Positions 19,358 through 28,061 of a DNA stretch of 64,000 bases are shown here, in pieces. Source of the DNA: Martinezella rhizogenes (GTDB lineage: Bacteria > Pseudomonadota > Alphaproteobacteria > Rhizobiales > Rhizobiaceae); NCBI RefSeq assembly GCF_007002745.1, contig NZ_SGNY01000007.1:236184-300183 (forward strand), read 5' to 3'. The notes beneath the pieces are model-generated. The model saw only the letters and a program-made list of their open reading frames with translations, was not told the origin of the DNA and ran no database searches. Made by a program: the position numbers and the translations under genes. Position 1 is the stretch's first letter. Every line of letters starts with the position of its first letter.

Positions 19358-21022
19358 TCAACGGGCCTTCAGAAAACGATAACCCGTATTGAAATCATTG
19401 CTGTATATTCGGTCCGTCGCCACAAAGGGCACATCCCGGCGATAGTCTTCAAACAGTGCTTTTGTTTCCGCTCCCAATTGCCCGGGCTTGCGCAGATCAA
19501 CAGCTTGCGCCGCATGTAGCAGCTGGATTGACGACATCCAGTAAAGGTTATCCAGAATCCGGCCGAGATTGGCGACCGAAAGCGGGGCGTGGCTGTCCAG
19601 ATCCTCGATATTTCCTGCCATTGCGATCGAACCGACGGGGGCTTGCGCGCCGATCTGCTGATTTTCGGCCAGAAGCGCAACAAGTGGCTTCTGGATCGCA
19701 CCAAACGCGTGTCCTTGATTGGTTTCAGCAGCGAGGAACCGCGAAAGATGCGTCAAATCCGGGTTCTCGAAGCGGATCGTCTGCATCGTAATGGCCTGTG
19801 ACAGGCGCACCAGTGCCGTGTTCAGTGCTTCAACCCTTGAAGCCACCGGCAGCATCTCAAAACCTGCACTCGGATAGATCGCTCCAGATACCTCTCCTTC
19901 GATAAAATACTGGGAGACCTGCATGGAAGCCTTGTCGTCCGAGGCACCCGCAACCACGACAGGATTATCATCACTGTGATTGATCTGGATTTCCAACGCC
20001 TTGGTCAGATCCCGCATCGCAATTTCGGCTCCGCCAAGCACATAGGCCATGGTGCGATAAGACAGAGGGTCCTGCAGCGCCCGATCTTTCGAGGGTGACC
20101 AGAGATAGCTGCCGCCAAGGGCAGAGCGAACCATCTGTGCCCCGGATGTATTTTCAGCGAAGGGGCGCAGATCGTTCGTCGCTTCGAGGAAAGGGGCGAC
20201 ATTGCCGTTAAAGCCTTCCAGTGCCAAACCGAAGACGACAGCTTCCTTTTCGAGATATCCCGCCGTATCACGCGCAAGCAGCGCAGCTTGCCCGGCGGTC
20301 AGTGCATTCGTGCTGAGGATCGAAAGAAAATCCTTGCCGACCGGCTCAAGCGGAGTGATGCCGGCGTCAGTCAGCGCGCGCGCTGCGGGAATGCGGTTGC
20401 CGTTCATGAAGACCTCACCCTCACCAACCATCGCCAGACCGATATGGGAGGCAAGGGTGATGTCCGCCTCTCCAACAGAACCACGCGAAGGAACCACCGG
20501 GGTGATCCCCTGCTCCAGGAACTGTCGATACATTTCCGCGACGGCGCTCTGAACGCCGGTTCGACCGGTGGCAATCTGATTTAGACGGATCGCCATGCCC
20601 GCCCTCACCGTTTCGATCGCCATCGGTTCACCCACGCCTGCGCCATGAGCGCGAAGAGACGTCGAATTGAAAGCGCGTGACAGTTTCAGCAGATCGTCGT
20701 CCAGAACGCGCTTGCCGTCCTTCATCGCAAAAACAGGGCGATCCTTGTTCCAGCCAACGCCGACCGTGAGACCGTAGACCGCCTTGCCTTGCAGGGCAGC
20801 CTCCATCACCAGATCAAAGCCTTCGGCGATCCGTTTGTCCGCACTCTCGGTGAGAGTGATTTTGGCGTTATTGTCCCGCGCCAGGCCGACAACCTGTTCC
20901 ACGGTCAGGTTTTGACCGTCGATGGACCAGTGTTCCGCCCGCGCATTTGAAGCAGTAAGCCCGACAATCGCCAAAGCTGCGGCAATGGAGAGGCAAGATA
21001 TAGTCCCGGTTTGAGCAGACAT
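19358..21022 (-). CDS. Periplasmic HAL/PAL-fold lyase without the MIO triad; candidate ergothionase
   Basis: The protein is 554 residues with the fold of histidine/phenylalanine ammonia-lyases: YGLTVGVG at residues 83-90 (the YGxxTGFG motif with its catalytic Tyr), LRAHGAGVGEP near 123, and a long helical bundle. The family normally has GSVGASGDL, where Ala-Ser-Gly cyclises to the MIO cofactor. Here residues 181-188 read GSVGEADI, so no MIO can form. An N-terminal signal peptide (residues 1-29, ending SNARA) predicts export. MIO-free members of this fold include ergothionase, which removes trimethylamine from ergothioneine to give thiourocanate. It is the last gene of the operon with the urocanase homologue, DUF917, carbamoylase and hydantoinase genes, which fits that reaction. 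Family certain; substrate inferred. Confidence 0.75.
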   Translation of the reverse strand: MSAQTGTISCLSIAAALAIVGLTASNARAEHWSIDGQNLTVEQVVGLARDNNAKITLTESADKRIAEGFDLVMEAALQGKAVYGLTVGVGWNKDRPVFAMKDGKRVLDDDLLKLSRAFNSTSLRAHGAGVGEPMAIETVRAGMAIRLNQIATGRTGVQSAVAEMYRQFLEQGITPVVPSRGSVGEADITLASHIGLAMVGEGEVFMNGNRIPAARALTDAGITPLEPVGKDFLSILSTNALTAGQAALLARDTAGYLEKEAVVFGLALEGFNGNVAPFLEATNDLRPFAENTSGAQMVRSALGGSYLWSPSKDRALQDPLSYRTMAYVLGGAEIAMRDLTKALEIQINHSDDNPVVVAGASDDKASMQVSQYFIEGEVSGAIYPSAGFEMLPVASRVEALNTALVRLSQAITMQTIRFENPDLTHLSRFLAAETNQGHAFGAIQKPLVALLAENQQIGAQAPVGSIAMAGNIEDLDSHAPLSVANLGRILDNLYWMSSIQLLHAAQAVDLRKPGQLGAETKALFEDYRRDVPFVATDRIYSNDFNTGYRFLKAR

Positions 21023-21079
21023 GATGTTCCCTTGAGTTGGTTGTTATTATGCAGTTGTCTTTGCAGCAGTGTCCGGCCA

Positions 21080-21099
21080 TCGAAGCGGCTTCGCTTCGA
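21080..21099 (-). other. Intercistronic hairpin before the lyase gene
   Basis: A seven-base perfect stem (TCGAAGC/GCTTCGA) with a six-base loop lies in the 140-base gap between the MFS and lyase genes. It has no T-run. It may stabilise or attenuate the mRNA; no stronger role is visible. Confidence 0.35.
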
Positions 21100-21162
21100 C
21101 TGTAATTTTCCAGACATGGTGGGTTGAGCTATGTGGGAGCTGGGCCTTTGGCGGCCCATCTC

Positions 21163-22470
21163 TTAGTTCGTGGAATATGGTTTTGGCAGGATCAGAACCG
21201 CTATCAGCGATATGAATGCGGCGGCCATGACGTAAAATCCCGGTGCGTGATAACCGATTTCCGTGCTGCCGAGCCAGGTCAGCGTCGCCGGGGCAAATCC
21301 TCCGAAGATCGTGACAGCGGCGTTATAGGCCAATGACATGCCGGTGGTGCGGATATTCGTCGGGAAAAGCTCGGACAGGGTAGCGGGCGCAACCCCGACA
21401 TATCCCGAGACCATGATGCAGAACAGGCTTTGCACGATGATGAGCGTCGTCAGCGTCGGCGAAGATTGCAGCCACCAGATCAGGGGGTAGACGGCAACCA
21501 GCATTGCGCCGGCCGCAATAGCAAGCATCAAGCGCCGACCGATCCTGTCCGAAATACTTCCAGCGCTGACGCAACCCACCGCAAGGAAGACGTTTCCAAT
21601 CAGCGATGCCGTAAACGCCTCCGAAGCACTGAAACCGAAAGCCCGCTGAACGAAGATCGGCATGTAGATGATCAGCACGTAAACGCAAACGGCCCACAGG
21701 ATCGAGAAAGCAAAACCTTTGATCAGATGGCCGAAATAGTCAGAGAAGACGAGCTTCAGGGGTGTTTTGGCGGACTGGTTCTCGAGACTTGCCTGTTCCG
21801 CCTGAAAAGCCGGTGTTTCGTCCAGCGTCTTGCGCAGCCAAAGGCCCACCGGCGCGATCAAGACCCCGATGAAGAACGGAATCCGCCAGCCCCAGTCTCC
21901 AATCTCCTGCTCCGTCAGGAGCGAGGTAACAGCAAAGGCGACGAGTGCACCCATGATATTGGAAATCGCCATGCTTGCCTGGAGCCAGGAAGCATATTTG
22001 CCTTTTTTGTCGGCTGGCGCATGTTCAACAAGAAAGGCGGCTGCTCCGCCGATTTCTCCGCCCGCGGAGAAGCCCTGAAGGACTCGTCCGGCAAGGATCA
22101 TGAGTGGCGCTCCCACACCAATCGCGGCATAGGTCGGGGCCACCGCAATCAGCAGGGTGCCCACCGCCATGATCATGATGGTCAGGAACAGTGCGGCCTT
22201 TCGACCGGCCTTGTCGCCATAGACCCCGATCACGATGGCTCCCAGGGGGCGGATGACAAAGCCCAGCCCGAAGGCAAGAAAGGCTTTCACGAGTTCGACC
22301 GTGTGATCGCCGCCGGGAAAGAAATTATGGGCGATATAGATGGCAAACAGCGCATAGACGGTGAAGTCATACCATTCGAGGGCGTTGCCTATCGATGCTG
22401 CAGCAACGGCGCGCTCCGGTGATGACCGTCTGGCCGGTGTCACTGACAAATTTTGATATGTTTTTTCCAT
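21163..22470 (-). CDS. MFS transporter, metabolite:H+ symporter (ProP/MHS) family
   Basis: The protein is 435 residues. The ATG at 22470 follows an AGAGGGG ribosome-binding site. Twelve membrane helices are predicted. MHS signatures are present: ALEWYDFTVYALFAIYIA in helix 1, VIRPLGAIVIGVYGDKAGRK in the helix 2-3 loop and GFSAGGEIGGAAAFLVEHAP in helix 5. The family carries betaines, shikimate, citrate and similar acids. Placed between the urocanase-like and lyase genes, it should import either ergothioneine (a betaine) or, if the lyase acts in the periplasm, the thiourocanate product. Confidence 0.85.
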   Translation of the reverse strand: MEKTYQNLSVTPARRSSPERAVAAASIGNALEWYDFTVYALFAIYIAHNFFPGGDHTVELVKAFLAFGLGFVIRPLGAIVIGVYGDKAGRKAALFLTIMIMAVGTLLIAVAPTYAAIGVGAPLMILAGRVLQGFSAGGEIGGAAAFLVEHAPADKKGKYASWLQASMAISNIMGALVAFAVTSLLTEQEIGDWGWRIPFFIGVLIAPVGLWLRKTLDETPAFQAEQASLENQSAKTPLKLVFSDYFGHLIKGFAFSILWAVCVYVLIIYMPIFVQRAFGFSASEAFTASLIGNVFLAVGCVSAGSISDRIGRRLMLAIAAGAMLVAVYPLIWWLQSSPTLTTLIIVQSLFCIMVSGYVGVAPATLSELFPTNIRTTGMSLAYNAAVTIFGGFAPATLTWLGSTEIGYHAPGFYVMAAAFISLIAVLILPKPYSTN

Positions 22471-22485
22471 TATTGTCCCCTCTTG

Positions 22486-22505
22486 GCCTGCCGACAACGG
22501 CAGGC
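22486..22505 (-). other. Intercistronic hairpin before the MFS gene
   Basis: A perfect eight-base stem (GCCTGCCG/CGGCAGGC) closes a four-base ACAA loop in the gap between the urocanase-like and MFS genes, 16 bases before the MFS start. It has no T-run. Its place at a change from tightly packed genes to spaced genes suggests processing or attenuation within one transcript. Confidence 0.45.
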
Positions 22506-22577
22506 AGTGTTGATTGGTGATCGTAATTTTCCGCCGCTCGTGGCGATTGACGGCCTCTCCTCGCTGCTTTGATCTCG

Positions 22578-24236
22578 TCAGATCTTCACGTGATGTATGC
22601 CCTTGCTGGCAATTTCATCCTGTGCTTCGGCATAGCCCGCATCCGCGTAACGGATGACGCCAAGCCCGGTATCATTGTCGAGCGATTGCGAAAGCCGGTC
22701 GTCGGCCGCGTTGGTTCCATCAGCGACGATCGTGACCCCTGCCGAGGTCATGAAGCCCGCATAACCCCCGCCGCCGGAATGAAGTGCGACAAGGTCGGCG
22801 CGCGAAGCGCAGAGCAACATCGCGTCGAGAAGCGGCCAGTCGGCGATGGCGTCCGAACCGTCGAGCATGTTCTCCGTCATGATGTTTGGATGCGCCATGC
22901 CCGCTGAATCGAGGTGATCGCGAGAGAAGGCAACCGGCCCCTTCAATTCGCCCGAAGCGACCAGACCGTTGACCCGCCGTGCGAGCGCGCTTCTTTCGCC
23001 ATGGCCAAGCCATGCGATACGTGCCGGCAGCCCCTCGAACGGAACATGCTTGCGCGCCAGCGAAATCCAGTTGGTGACGATCTTGTTGTCCGGAAACATC
23101 TCCAGCACCAGCTCGTCTATCCGCGCAATATCAGAGGCGTCGCCGGAGAGGGCCATCCAGCGGAAGGGACCAATCGCCCGGCAGAACAGCGGGCGCAGAT
23201 AGGCTTCGGTGAAGACCGGAATATCGAAGGCGTCGGCAACCCCACCGGCCTGCGCCTGCGTTCGGATCAAATTGCCATTGTCGAAAACCTCCGAGCCGGC
23301 CCGCTGGAATTCCAGCATGGCTGTTACCTGTTTGGCAATCGACGCCCTGCCGGCCTCGATTAGCTCATCCGGGTTCTGGCTGCGCAGGCGGCGTACCCGT
23401 TCCAGATCGTAACCGATTGGAATATAGCCATAAACAAGATCATGGGCGGAGGTCTGATCGGTCACGATATCCGGGATGATCCCGCGCGCGGCTATTTCGG
23501 GATAGATTTCCGCTGCATTGCCGACAAGCCCGACGGACAGCGCCTCACCCTTGGCGCGGGCCTCTTCAATTCGCGCCAGTGCGCTATCGAGGTCATCGGC
23601 AATCTCGTCGAGATAGCCGATATCCTTGCGAGTGCGGGCCCGTTCCGGATTGATCTCTATGCACAGGATGGCCGCGCCTGCCATGCGACCGGCAAGCGGC
23701 TGCGCTCCTCCCATACCACCAAGGCCCGCGGTCAGTACGAAACGCCCATTGAGCGTGCCACCGAAGCGGCGTTCGGCAATGCGCATGAAGATTTCGTAGG
23801 TACCCTGAATGACGCCCTGCGAGCCGATATATTGCCATGCCCCCGCAGTCAGGCCGCCCCAGCATATGAGGCCCTTGCGTTCGAGAGCATAAAAATTCTC
23901 GGCCTTGGCCCATTGGCCGACCATGTTGCAATTGGCCATGATGACCATCGGGGCCTCGGTCGAAGTCTTCATCAAGCCGACCGGCTTTCCCGACTGGATG
24001 ACGAGTGTCTGATCCTCATCCATGGTGGTCAATGCACGCACGATGGCATCATATGCGGCCTTGCTGCGCGCCGCCTTCCCGAGTGCTGCGTAGACGACGA
24101 GGTTCTCGGGGTCTTCACCAACAGCCAGCACGTTTTCCATGAGGCGCAGCAGGGCTTCCTGCCGCCAGCCCTTGGCTCGAAGGTCCGGGCCTGAAGGGAT
24201 CGGGAAGCCCGGATTACGGGGATTTTCTCTCGGCAT
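22578..24236 (-). CDS. Urocanase (HutU)-family hydratase lacking the active-site Cys; candidate thiourocanate hydratase
   Basis: The protein is 552 residues, full length for HutU (about 557), and collinear with it: the NAD-binding region TAGLGGMGGAQPL, GPFRWMALSGD, RDHLD and a DAGYAEA C-terminus. Changes fall at conserved sites. The Cys of PARICW, Cys410 of Pseudomonas urocanase from memory, is Ala408 (PARIAWLG). The usual LHHGGG reads LHSGGG and VCDGT reads VADGT. The reaction is therefore probably addition of water to a urocanate analogue, not urocanate itself. Thiourocanate fits the neighbouring MIO-less lyase, and no hutH, hutI or hutG is present. The gene is three bases from the DUF917 gene. 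Confidence 0.78.
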   Translation of the reverse strand: MPRENPRNPGFPIPSGPDLRAKGWRQEALLRLMENVLAVGEDPENLVVYAALGKAARSKAAYDAIVRALTTMDEDQTLVIQSGKPVGLMKTSTEAPMVIMANCNMVGQWAKAENFYALERKGLICWGGLTAGAWQYIGSQGVIQGTYEIFMRIAERRFGGTLNGRFVLTAGLGGMGGAQPLAGRMAGAAILCIEINPERARTRKDIGYLDEIADDLDSALARIEEARAKGEALSVGLVGNAAEIYPEIAARGIIPDIVTDQTSAHDLVYGYIPIGYDLERVRRLRSQNPDELIEAGRASIAKQVTAMLEFQRAGSEVFDNGNLIRTQAQAGGVADAFDIPVFTEAYLRPLFCRAIGPFRWMALSGDASDIARIDELVLEMFPDNKIVTNWISLARKHVPFEGLPARIAWLGHGERSALARRVNGLVASGELKGPVAFSRDHLDSAGMAHPNIMTENMLDGSDAIADWPLLDAMLLCASRADLVALHSGGGGYAGFMTSAGVTIVADGTNAADDRLSQSLDNDTGLGVIRYADAGYAEAQDEIASKGIHHVKI

Positions 24237-24238
24237 CT

Positions 24239-25330
24239 TCAGGCCTCCAATGCGTAGTCGGTCAGGTTGATGCCCATGACCTTTTCGGGGTGGACATAAA
24301 TCGCCGGGTCCATCAGGCCCGCGCCGATCGGAATGAGGGTCTTTGGGACATGTAGCAGATGGATCTTCATGCCGACCTTCAGCTCGCCGACCGACAGTGG
24401 CTCGATCTCCTGCGACAATGTGGTGATGACATCCGGAAAGGTCGCAAGGCGACGACCATCGACCGCATCAACAGCCATGTATTCGTTCATCACATGCAGG
24501 GTCAGCGCCCTCTCGCCCCTGCCGATGGTGACGGTACCGACGTCGAAAGCCTCATTCGTATAATGGACATCCTTAGCGGTGATCTCTCCCTCGATCATGA
24601 TCCTGCCGCCCGTGGTCGCAAGGATCGCATCGAGGACTGCCGCATGCCCTCGAGGCTCGGCAGCGAGGATTGCATGGCCAAGTTCCAGCGCCTTGGAAAT
24701 TCCGCCGAGTGCCGCATTCTTCGCGACGTAACCGGCACGAACCGGGTTGCGAGCCGAGGCAATGAAACCGCCCGACATGTCGGAGGCGGTGCGCAGGATA
24801 GGAGAGATCCGGCCGGTTGCGCCGCGCGTTACAAGCTCGATATAGCGGTTCTGATCGCGATTTCCGCCAACGGCCGTCTGGATCGACTGGTCCGGTTTTC
24901 CAGCCATACCGATCGCGCCCATATCGCCGGTCGGATGGGCGCGCATGTCACCCACCGCGTCCAGTACCTTGCAGCCGAGGATAGCGGAAGGCAGCCATGC
25001 ATTGAGGGTCGAGGACTTGCCGTTCTGCCCGATCATCAGGGCCGCGACCTTCGCACCAAGCTCATCCTGCAAAAGCTGCACGGCCTTGACATAATCAACG
25101 CCCCGCATTTCCCAGGGCGTGGTGGAGGCAGGCGCGCCGATGGCGGCAGCCGTCGCCACCCATTCGTCTTCGTTCAATTCGTTAATCGAGACGAGTTCCG
25201 GCGCACCGGCGTTCACCGCGGCGTAGCCCAGCATCCGTCCATGGTGGACCCAGCCGCCGCCGCCGGCCGCATAGACCGCGCCTCCCCGCACTGCGGGTTC
25301 CACATCTTTTTCCGTCAGAATTCTGGCCAC
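24239..25330 (-). CDS. DUF917 family protein; candidate thioxo-imidazolidine propionate desulfhydrase
   Basis: The protein is 363 residues, the full length of DUF917 proteins. Family signatures include the glycine-rich start AVYAAGGGGWVHHGRMLGY, and ALMIGQNGKSSTLNAWLPSA, followed by DMRAHPTGDMGAIGM. It lies between the carbamoylase and urocanase-like genes with 2-3 base gaps, so it acts in the same pathway. After hydration of thiourocanate, sulfur must be removed from 3-(5-oxo-2-thioxoimidazolidin-4-yl)propionate before hydantoin hydrolysis. This is the only gene in the operon left for that step. The match to a desulfhydrase is inference from position and recalled work on Burkholderia ergothioneine breakdown. 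Confidence 0.7.
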   Translation of the reverse strand: MARILTEKDVEPAVRGGAVYAAGGGGWVHHGRMLGYAAVNAGAPELVSINELNEDEWVATAAAIGAPASTTPWEMRGVDYVKAVQLLQDELGAKVAALMIGQNGKSSTLNAWLPSAILGCKVLDAVGDMRAHPTGDMGAIGMAGKPDQSIQTAVGGNRDQNRYIELVTRGATGRISPILRTASDMSGGFIASARNPVRAGYVAKNAALGGISKALELGHAILAAEPRGHAAVLDAILATTGGRIMIEGEITAKDVHYTNEAFDVGTVTIGRGERALTLHVMNEYMAVDAVDGRRLATFPDVITTLSQEIEPLSVGELKVGMKIHLLHVPKTLIPIGAGLMDPAIYVHPEKVMGINLTDYALEA

Positions 25331-25332
25331 CT

Positions 25333-26571
25333 TCAGCCCTCCCTTTTTCTGTCCAATTCCATAATCGTGTTTGCCAGAACTTCAGCCGCCAGAGCGAGGT
25401 CGGCCGCATCGGCCCACTCTTCCGGGCAATGGGAACGGCCGTCGCGGCATGGAACGAAGAGCATCGCCGAAGGGCACAGCCGTGCCATGAACGCCGCATC
25501 ATGGCCCGCACCCGACACCATCTTGCGATAGGGCGTGTCCAGCCGGTCTGCGGCCTTTGCCAGCATCTCCTGCAATCCATCATCCATCTGCACGCCGGGA
25601 TTGCCGGAAATCAGCCGCGCTTCGATCGTATTTTCACCGTCCGCGTCAAGTCCGGTCAGCCAGGACACGAACGCCTCCTTGTCCTCGGCCCGTTCGGCGC
25701 GGATATCGACCAGCATGCGGACCCGCCCCGGCACCACATTGGCGGCGTTGGGGGAGATTTCGAACTCACCCACGGTTGCGGTAAAATGCCCGGGACCACC
25801 GGAAAGCTCCGTCGCGTACCGCTCGATCTCACTTACGATCCGCGCCGCAGCGACGAGGGCATCGGCGCGCAACCCCATCGGAGTCGTACCGGCATGATCG
25901 GGACGACCCTTAACCTCGATCTCGACGCGATTGATGCCGACAATGGTTGTCACCACCCCAAGCGCAATTTTTTCCCGTTCGAGAACCGGCCCCTGCTCGA
26001 TGTGCAGTTCCAGAAAGGCCTTCAGGTCATCAGCCAAGGGAGCTCCAAGACTTTCCGGCTTGCCGCCCACATCACGCATGGCCGTCGCCAGATCGCGCCC
26101 GTCGCTGATGCGCCTCAGCCAGTCCTGCGGCAGAACACCCGCCATCGCCCGCGAACCGATGCAGGAAACGCCGAAAATGGAGACTTCTTCAGCAAGAAAA
26201 TCGACGACGGCCAGGTTGTGCCGCAAGGCAACTCCGCGCCGTGAAAGAATGCGTGCGACCTCCAATGCAACGACAACACCGGCAACACCATCAAAACGGC
26301 CGCCATCCGGCACGGTGTCGGAATGTGAACCCAGCATGATCGTTCCGGCCTGCGGCTCGGTGCCTTCGCGTCGACCAATCAGGTTCCCGCCCGTATCGAT
26401 CGAGACGTTTAATCCTTCACTCAGGAAACGTCGCCGAAGATAGTCGCGCCCTTCATCAAAACGGGGTGAGAAGGCGCGGCGGGTCCAGGGGCGTTCCGGA
26501 TCGGTAATCTGCGCCAGTGCGTCGAGATCCGCTTCTATGTCCTTTATTGACGCGTCGAGATTGCGGCGCAT
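25333..26571 (-). CDS. M20-family N-carbamoyl-L-amino acid hydrolase (candidate N-carbamoylglutamate amidase)
   Basis: The protein is 412 residues. The ATG at 26571 overlaps the stop of the upstream hydantoinase-like gene. The dinuclear metal ligands of the hydantoinase/carbamoylase group are visible: His83 (GSHSDTVP), Asp94 (GGRFDGVAG), Glu127-Glu128 (LAEEVSIFG), His189 (ELHIEQGPV) and a C-terminal His in RDGRSHCPEEW. A dimerisation domain (residues about 210-320, GRPDHAGTTPMGLR at its start) is present. The family hydrolyses N-carbamoyl amino acids, allantoate or ureidoglycolate. Next to a hydantoinase it would turn N-carbamoyl-L-glutamate into glutamate, CO2 and ammonia. Confidence 0.82.
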   Translation of the reverse strand: MRRNLDASIKDIEADLDALAQITDPERPWTRRAFSPRFDEGRDYLRRRFLSEGLNVSIDTGGNLIGRREGTEPQAGTIMLGSHSDTVPDGGRFDGVAGVVVALEVARILSRRGVALRHNLAVVDFLAEEVSIFGVSCIGSRAMAGVLPQDWLRRISDGRDLATAMRDVGGKPESLGAPLADDLKAFLELHIEQGPVLEREKIALGVVTTIVGINRVEIEVKGRPDHAGTTPMGLRADALVAAARIVSEIERYATELSGGPGHFTATVGEFEISPNAANVVPGRVRMLVDIRAERAEDKEAFVSWLTGLDADGENTIEARLISGNPGVQMDDGLQEMLAKAADRLDTPYRKMVSGAGHDAAFMARLCPSAMLFVPCRDGRSHCPEEWADAADLALAAEVLANTIMELDRKREG

Positions 26572-27953
26572 CACAACAGCACCTCGCGCAGACCAAGTGT
26601 TTCGGGCGGCCGCACAAAAATACCTGTTCCCGGCGCAGCAAGCACGTTTTCCCCGTCGAAGACCATCTCGCCTCGCCGCCAGGTGGCTGCAACCGTCCAG
26701 GGCAGCTCCATGCCGTGATAAGGTGACCACCCCGCAATCGAGTGAGGGCTGGTGGCTGCGTCATACACCACGGGCCGATCGACAAGCACCATGACGTCGG
26801 CATCACGCCCAACCTGCAACCCGCCTTTCTGGTGGTCCAGACGAAAATGCCGGGCCGGATTTTCGGCCATCAGCCGGGCCGCCCACACCAGCGGCACGCC
26901 GCGCGCGATCGCGCCCTTGACGAAAAGCGGCACCATCACCTCCAGCCCGGGCACGCCAGAGGCATTTTTCAGCATATCGGGGTTGGTCTTGCGATCTTCG
27001 CTCCAGCTCACATGATCGGTAGACACCATCGACACCCGCCCTTCGGCCAGATGTCGCCAGATCGCCTCCACTTCTCGTCGGGCGCGTATCGGCGGGTTGA
27101 TCTTGGCCTTGCCGCCAAGCCGTGCAACATCATTCTCCTCATCCAGAACAAGGTAGTGAATGCAGCATTCGATGGAAGAATACCGGCCATTCCTGCGATA
27201 CATCTCGGCGATCTCGTAGCCGCGGCTGACGGAGCAATGGACGACATGCGCCGGGCAATCTGTCTCGGCGCCGGTTTCATAAATCTGCAGCGTCGCCAGC
27301 GTCTCGGCCAGTTCAGGACGTGACAGGCCGTGCGCTCGCCAGTCGGTGATGCCGGATGCCTCCACCTCGGCAATCGCGGCGCGGACATAGGCATCGTCCT
27401 CATTGTGCACGCCTGCCGCAAGCCCGGTCTTTGCAACCTCGGCGAAGCAGGCCCGCAGCAGCGCTGGCGGGATGCGCGGAAAGCGGTGGGGATCCGTGCC
27501 GAAGGTCGAGAATTTATAGGCGCAAACTCCCGCCGCCGCCTGTTCAGCAATGCGGGCAGGACCCTCTTGCGGATCGACGGTACCGTAAAGTGCCACGTCG
27601 ATGCGCGCCTCATCGTCGATCATCGCGACCTTACGCGCCACGGCCTCGGCGGAACATACAAGATTGCCCTCGTCGTAGGGCATGTCCACGATTGTCGTAA
27701 CGCCGCCTGCCGCCGCCGCACGGGTCGAGGCGGCAAATCCTTCAGCCCCCTTTTGCGACAGCGAATGTACCTGAGCGTCGATGGCACCAGGCAATAAAAG
27801 GCCGGTGCCAAAATCATGATTTTCTCTTCCAGCCGGTGCCGGGCCTTCTCCGATGAGTGCCGTTTTCCCATCGCGAATGGCCACGAAACCTCGCGAAATC
27901 TCGCGGTCCGTCAGAATGACACGCCCCGCCAAAACCGTATCGAAATCCGCCAT
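26571..27953 (-). CDS. Dihydroorotase/hydantoinase-like cyclic amidohydrolase (candidate hydantoin-5-propionate hydrolase)
   Basis: The protein is 460 residues of the amidohydrolase superfamily. Metal-site residues are visible: Asp59-x-Gln61-x-His63 (GAIDAQVHS) where most members have DxHxH, the carboxylated Lys147 (CAYKFST), His183 (GVHNEDD), His239 (HVVHCS) and Asp313 (STDHVSW). Gln in the first His position also occurs in some bacterial dihydroorotases, so activity need not be lost. It is the first gene of the operon and opens ring amides. In this context it would open hydantoin-5-propionate to N-carbamoylglutamate. The gene starts 108 bases from the divergent LysR gene. Confidence 0.8.
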   Translation of the reverse strand: MADFDTVLAGRVILTDREISRGFVAIRDGKTALIGEGPAPAGRENHDFGTGLLLPGAIDAQVHSLSQKGAEGFAASTRAAAAGGVTTIVDMPYDEGNLVCSAEAVARKVAMIDDEARIDVALYGTVDPQEGPARIAEQAAAGVCAYKFSTFGTDPHRFPRIPPALLRACFAEVAKTGLAAGVHNEDDAYVRAAIAEVEASGITDWRAHGLSRPELAETLATLQIYETGAETDCPAHVVHCSVSRGYEIAEMYRRNGRYSSIECCIHYLVLDEENDVARLGGKAKINPPIRARREVEAIWRHLAEGRVSMVSTDHVSWSEDRKTNPDMLKNASGVPGLEVMVPLFVKGAIARGVPLVWAARLMAENPARHFRLDHQKGGLQVGRDADVMVLVDRPVVYDAATSPHSIAGWSPYHGMELPWTVAATWRRGEMVFDGENVLAAPGTGIFVRPPETLGLREVLL

Positions 27954-28061
27954 ATCGTCCTCCTGTCATATTTCGACTATGAGGCACAATGGAATTAGTG
28001 GTATATCCCAAAATCCGGACGGCTGATGCCGGAATGGGAAGGTCAAAACGAGACGCGGTAA
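27954..28061. promoter_or_regulatory. Divergent promoter region for the catabolic operon and its LysR regulator
   Basis: These 108 bases separate the start codons of the hydantoinase-like (minus) and LysR (plus) genes, so both promoters must lie here. The stretch around 27968-28015 is AT-rich compared with its surroundings and would suit promoter elements. No single T-N11-A LysR box stands out by eye. Confidence 0.5.

Noticed and set aside
21430..22422. A 330-codon plus-strand frame opposite the MHS transporter
   Set aside because: Same antisense effect; the transporter frame has clear motifs and a ribosome-binding site.
22578..24236. Ordinary histidine utilisation (hut) operon
   Set aside because: The urocanase-like protein lacks key residues, the lyase lacks MIO, and hutI, hutG or hutF are absent; a thiourocanate route explains all genes better.
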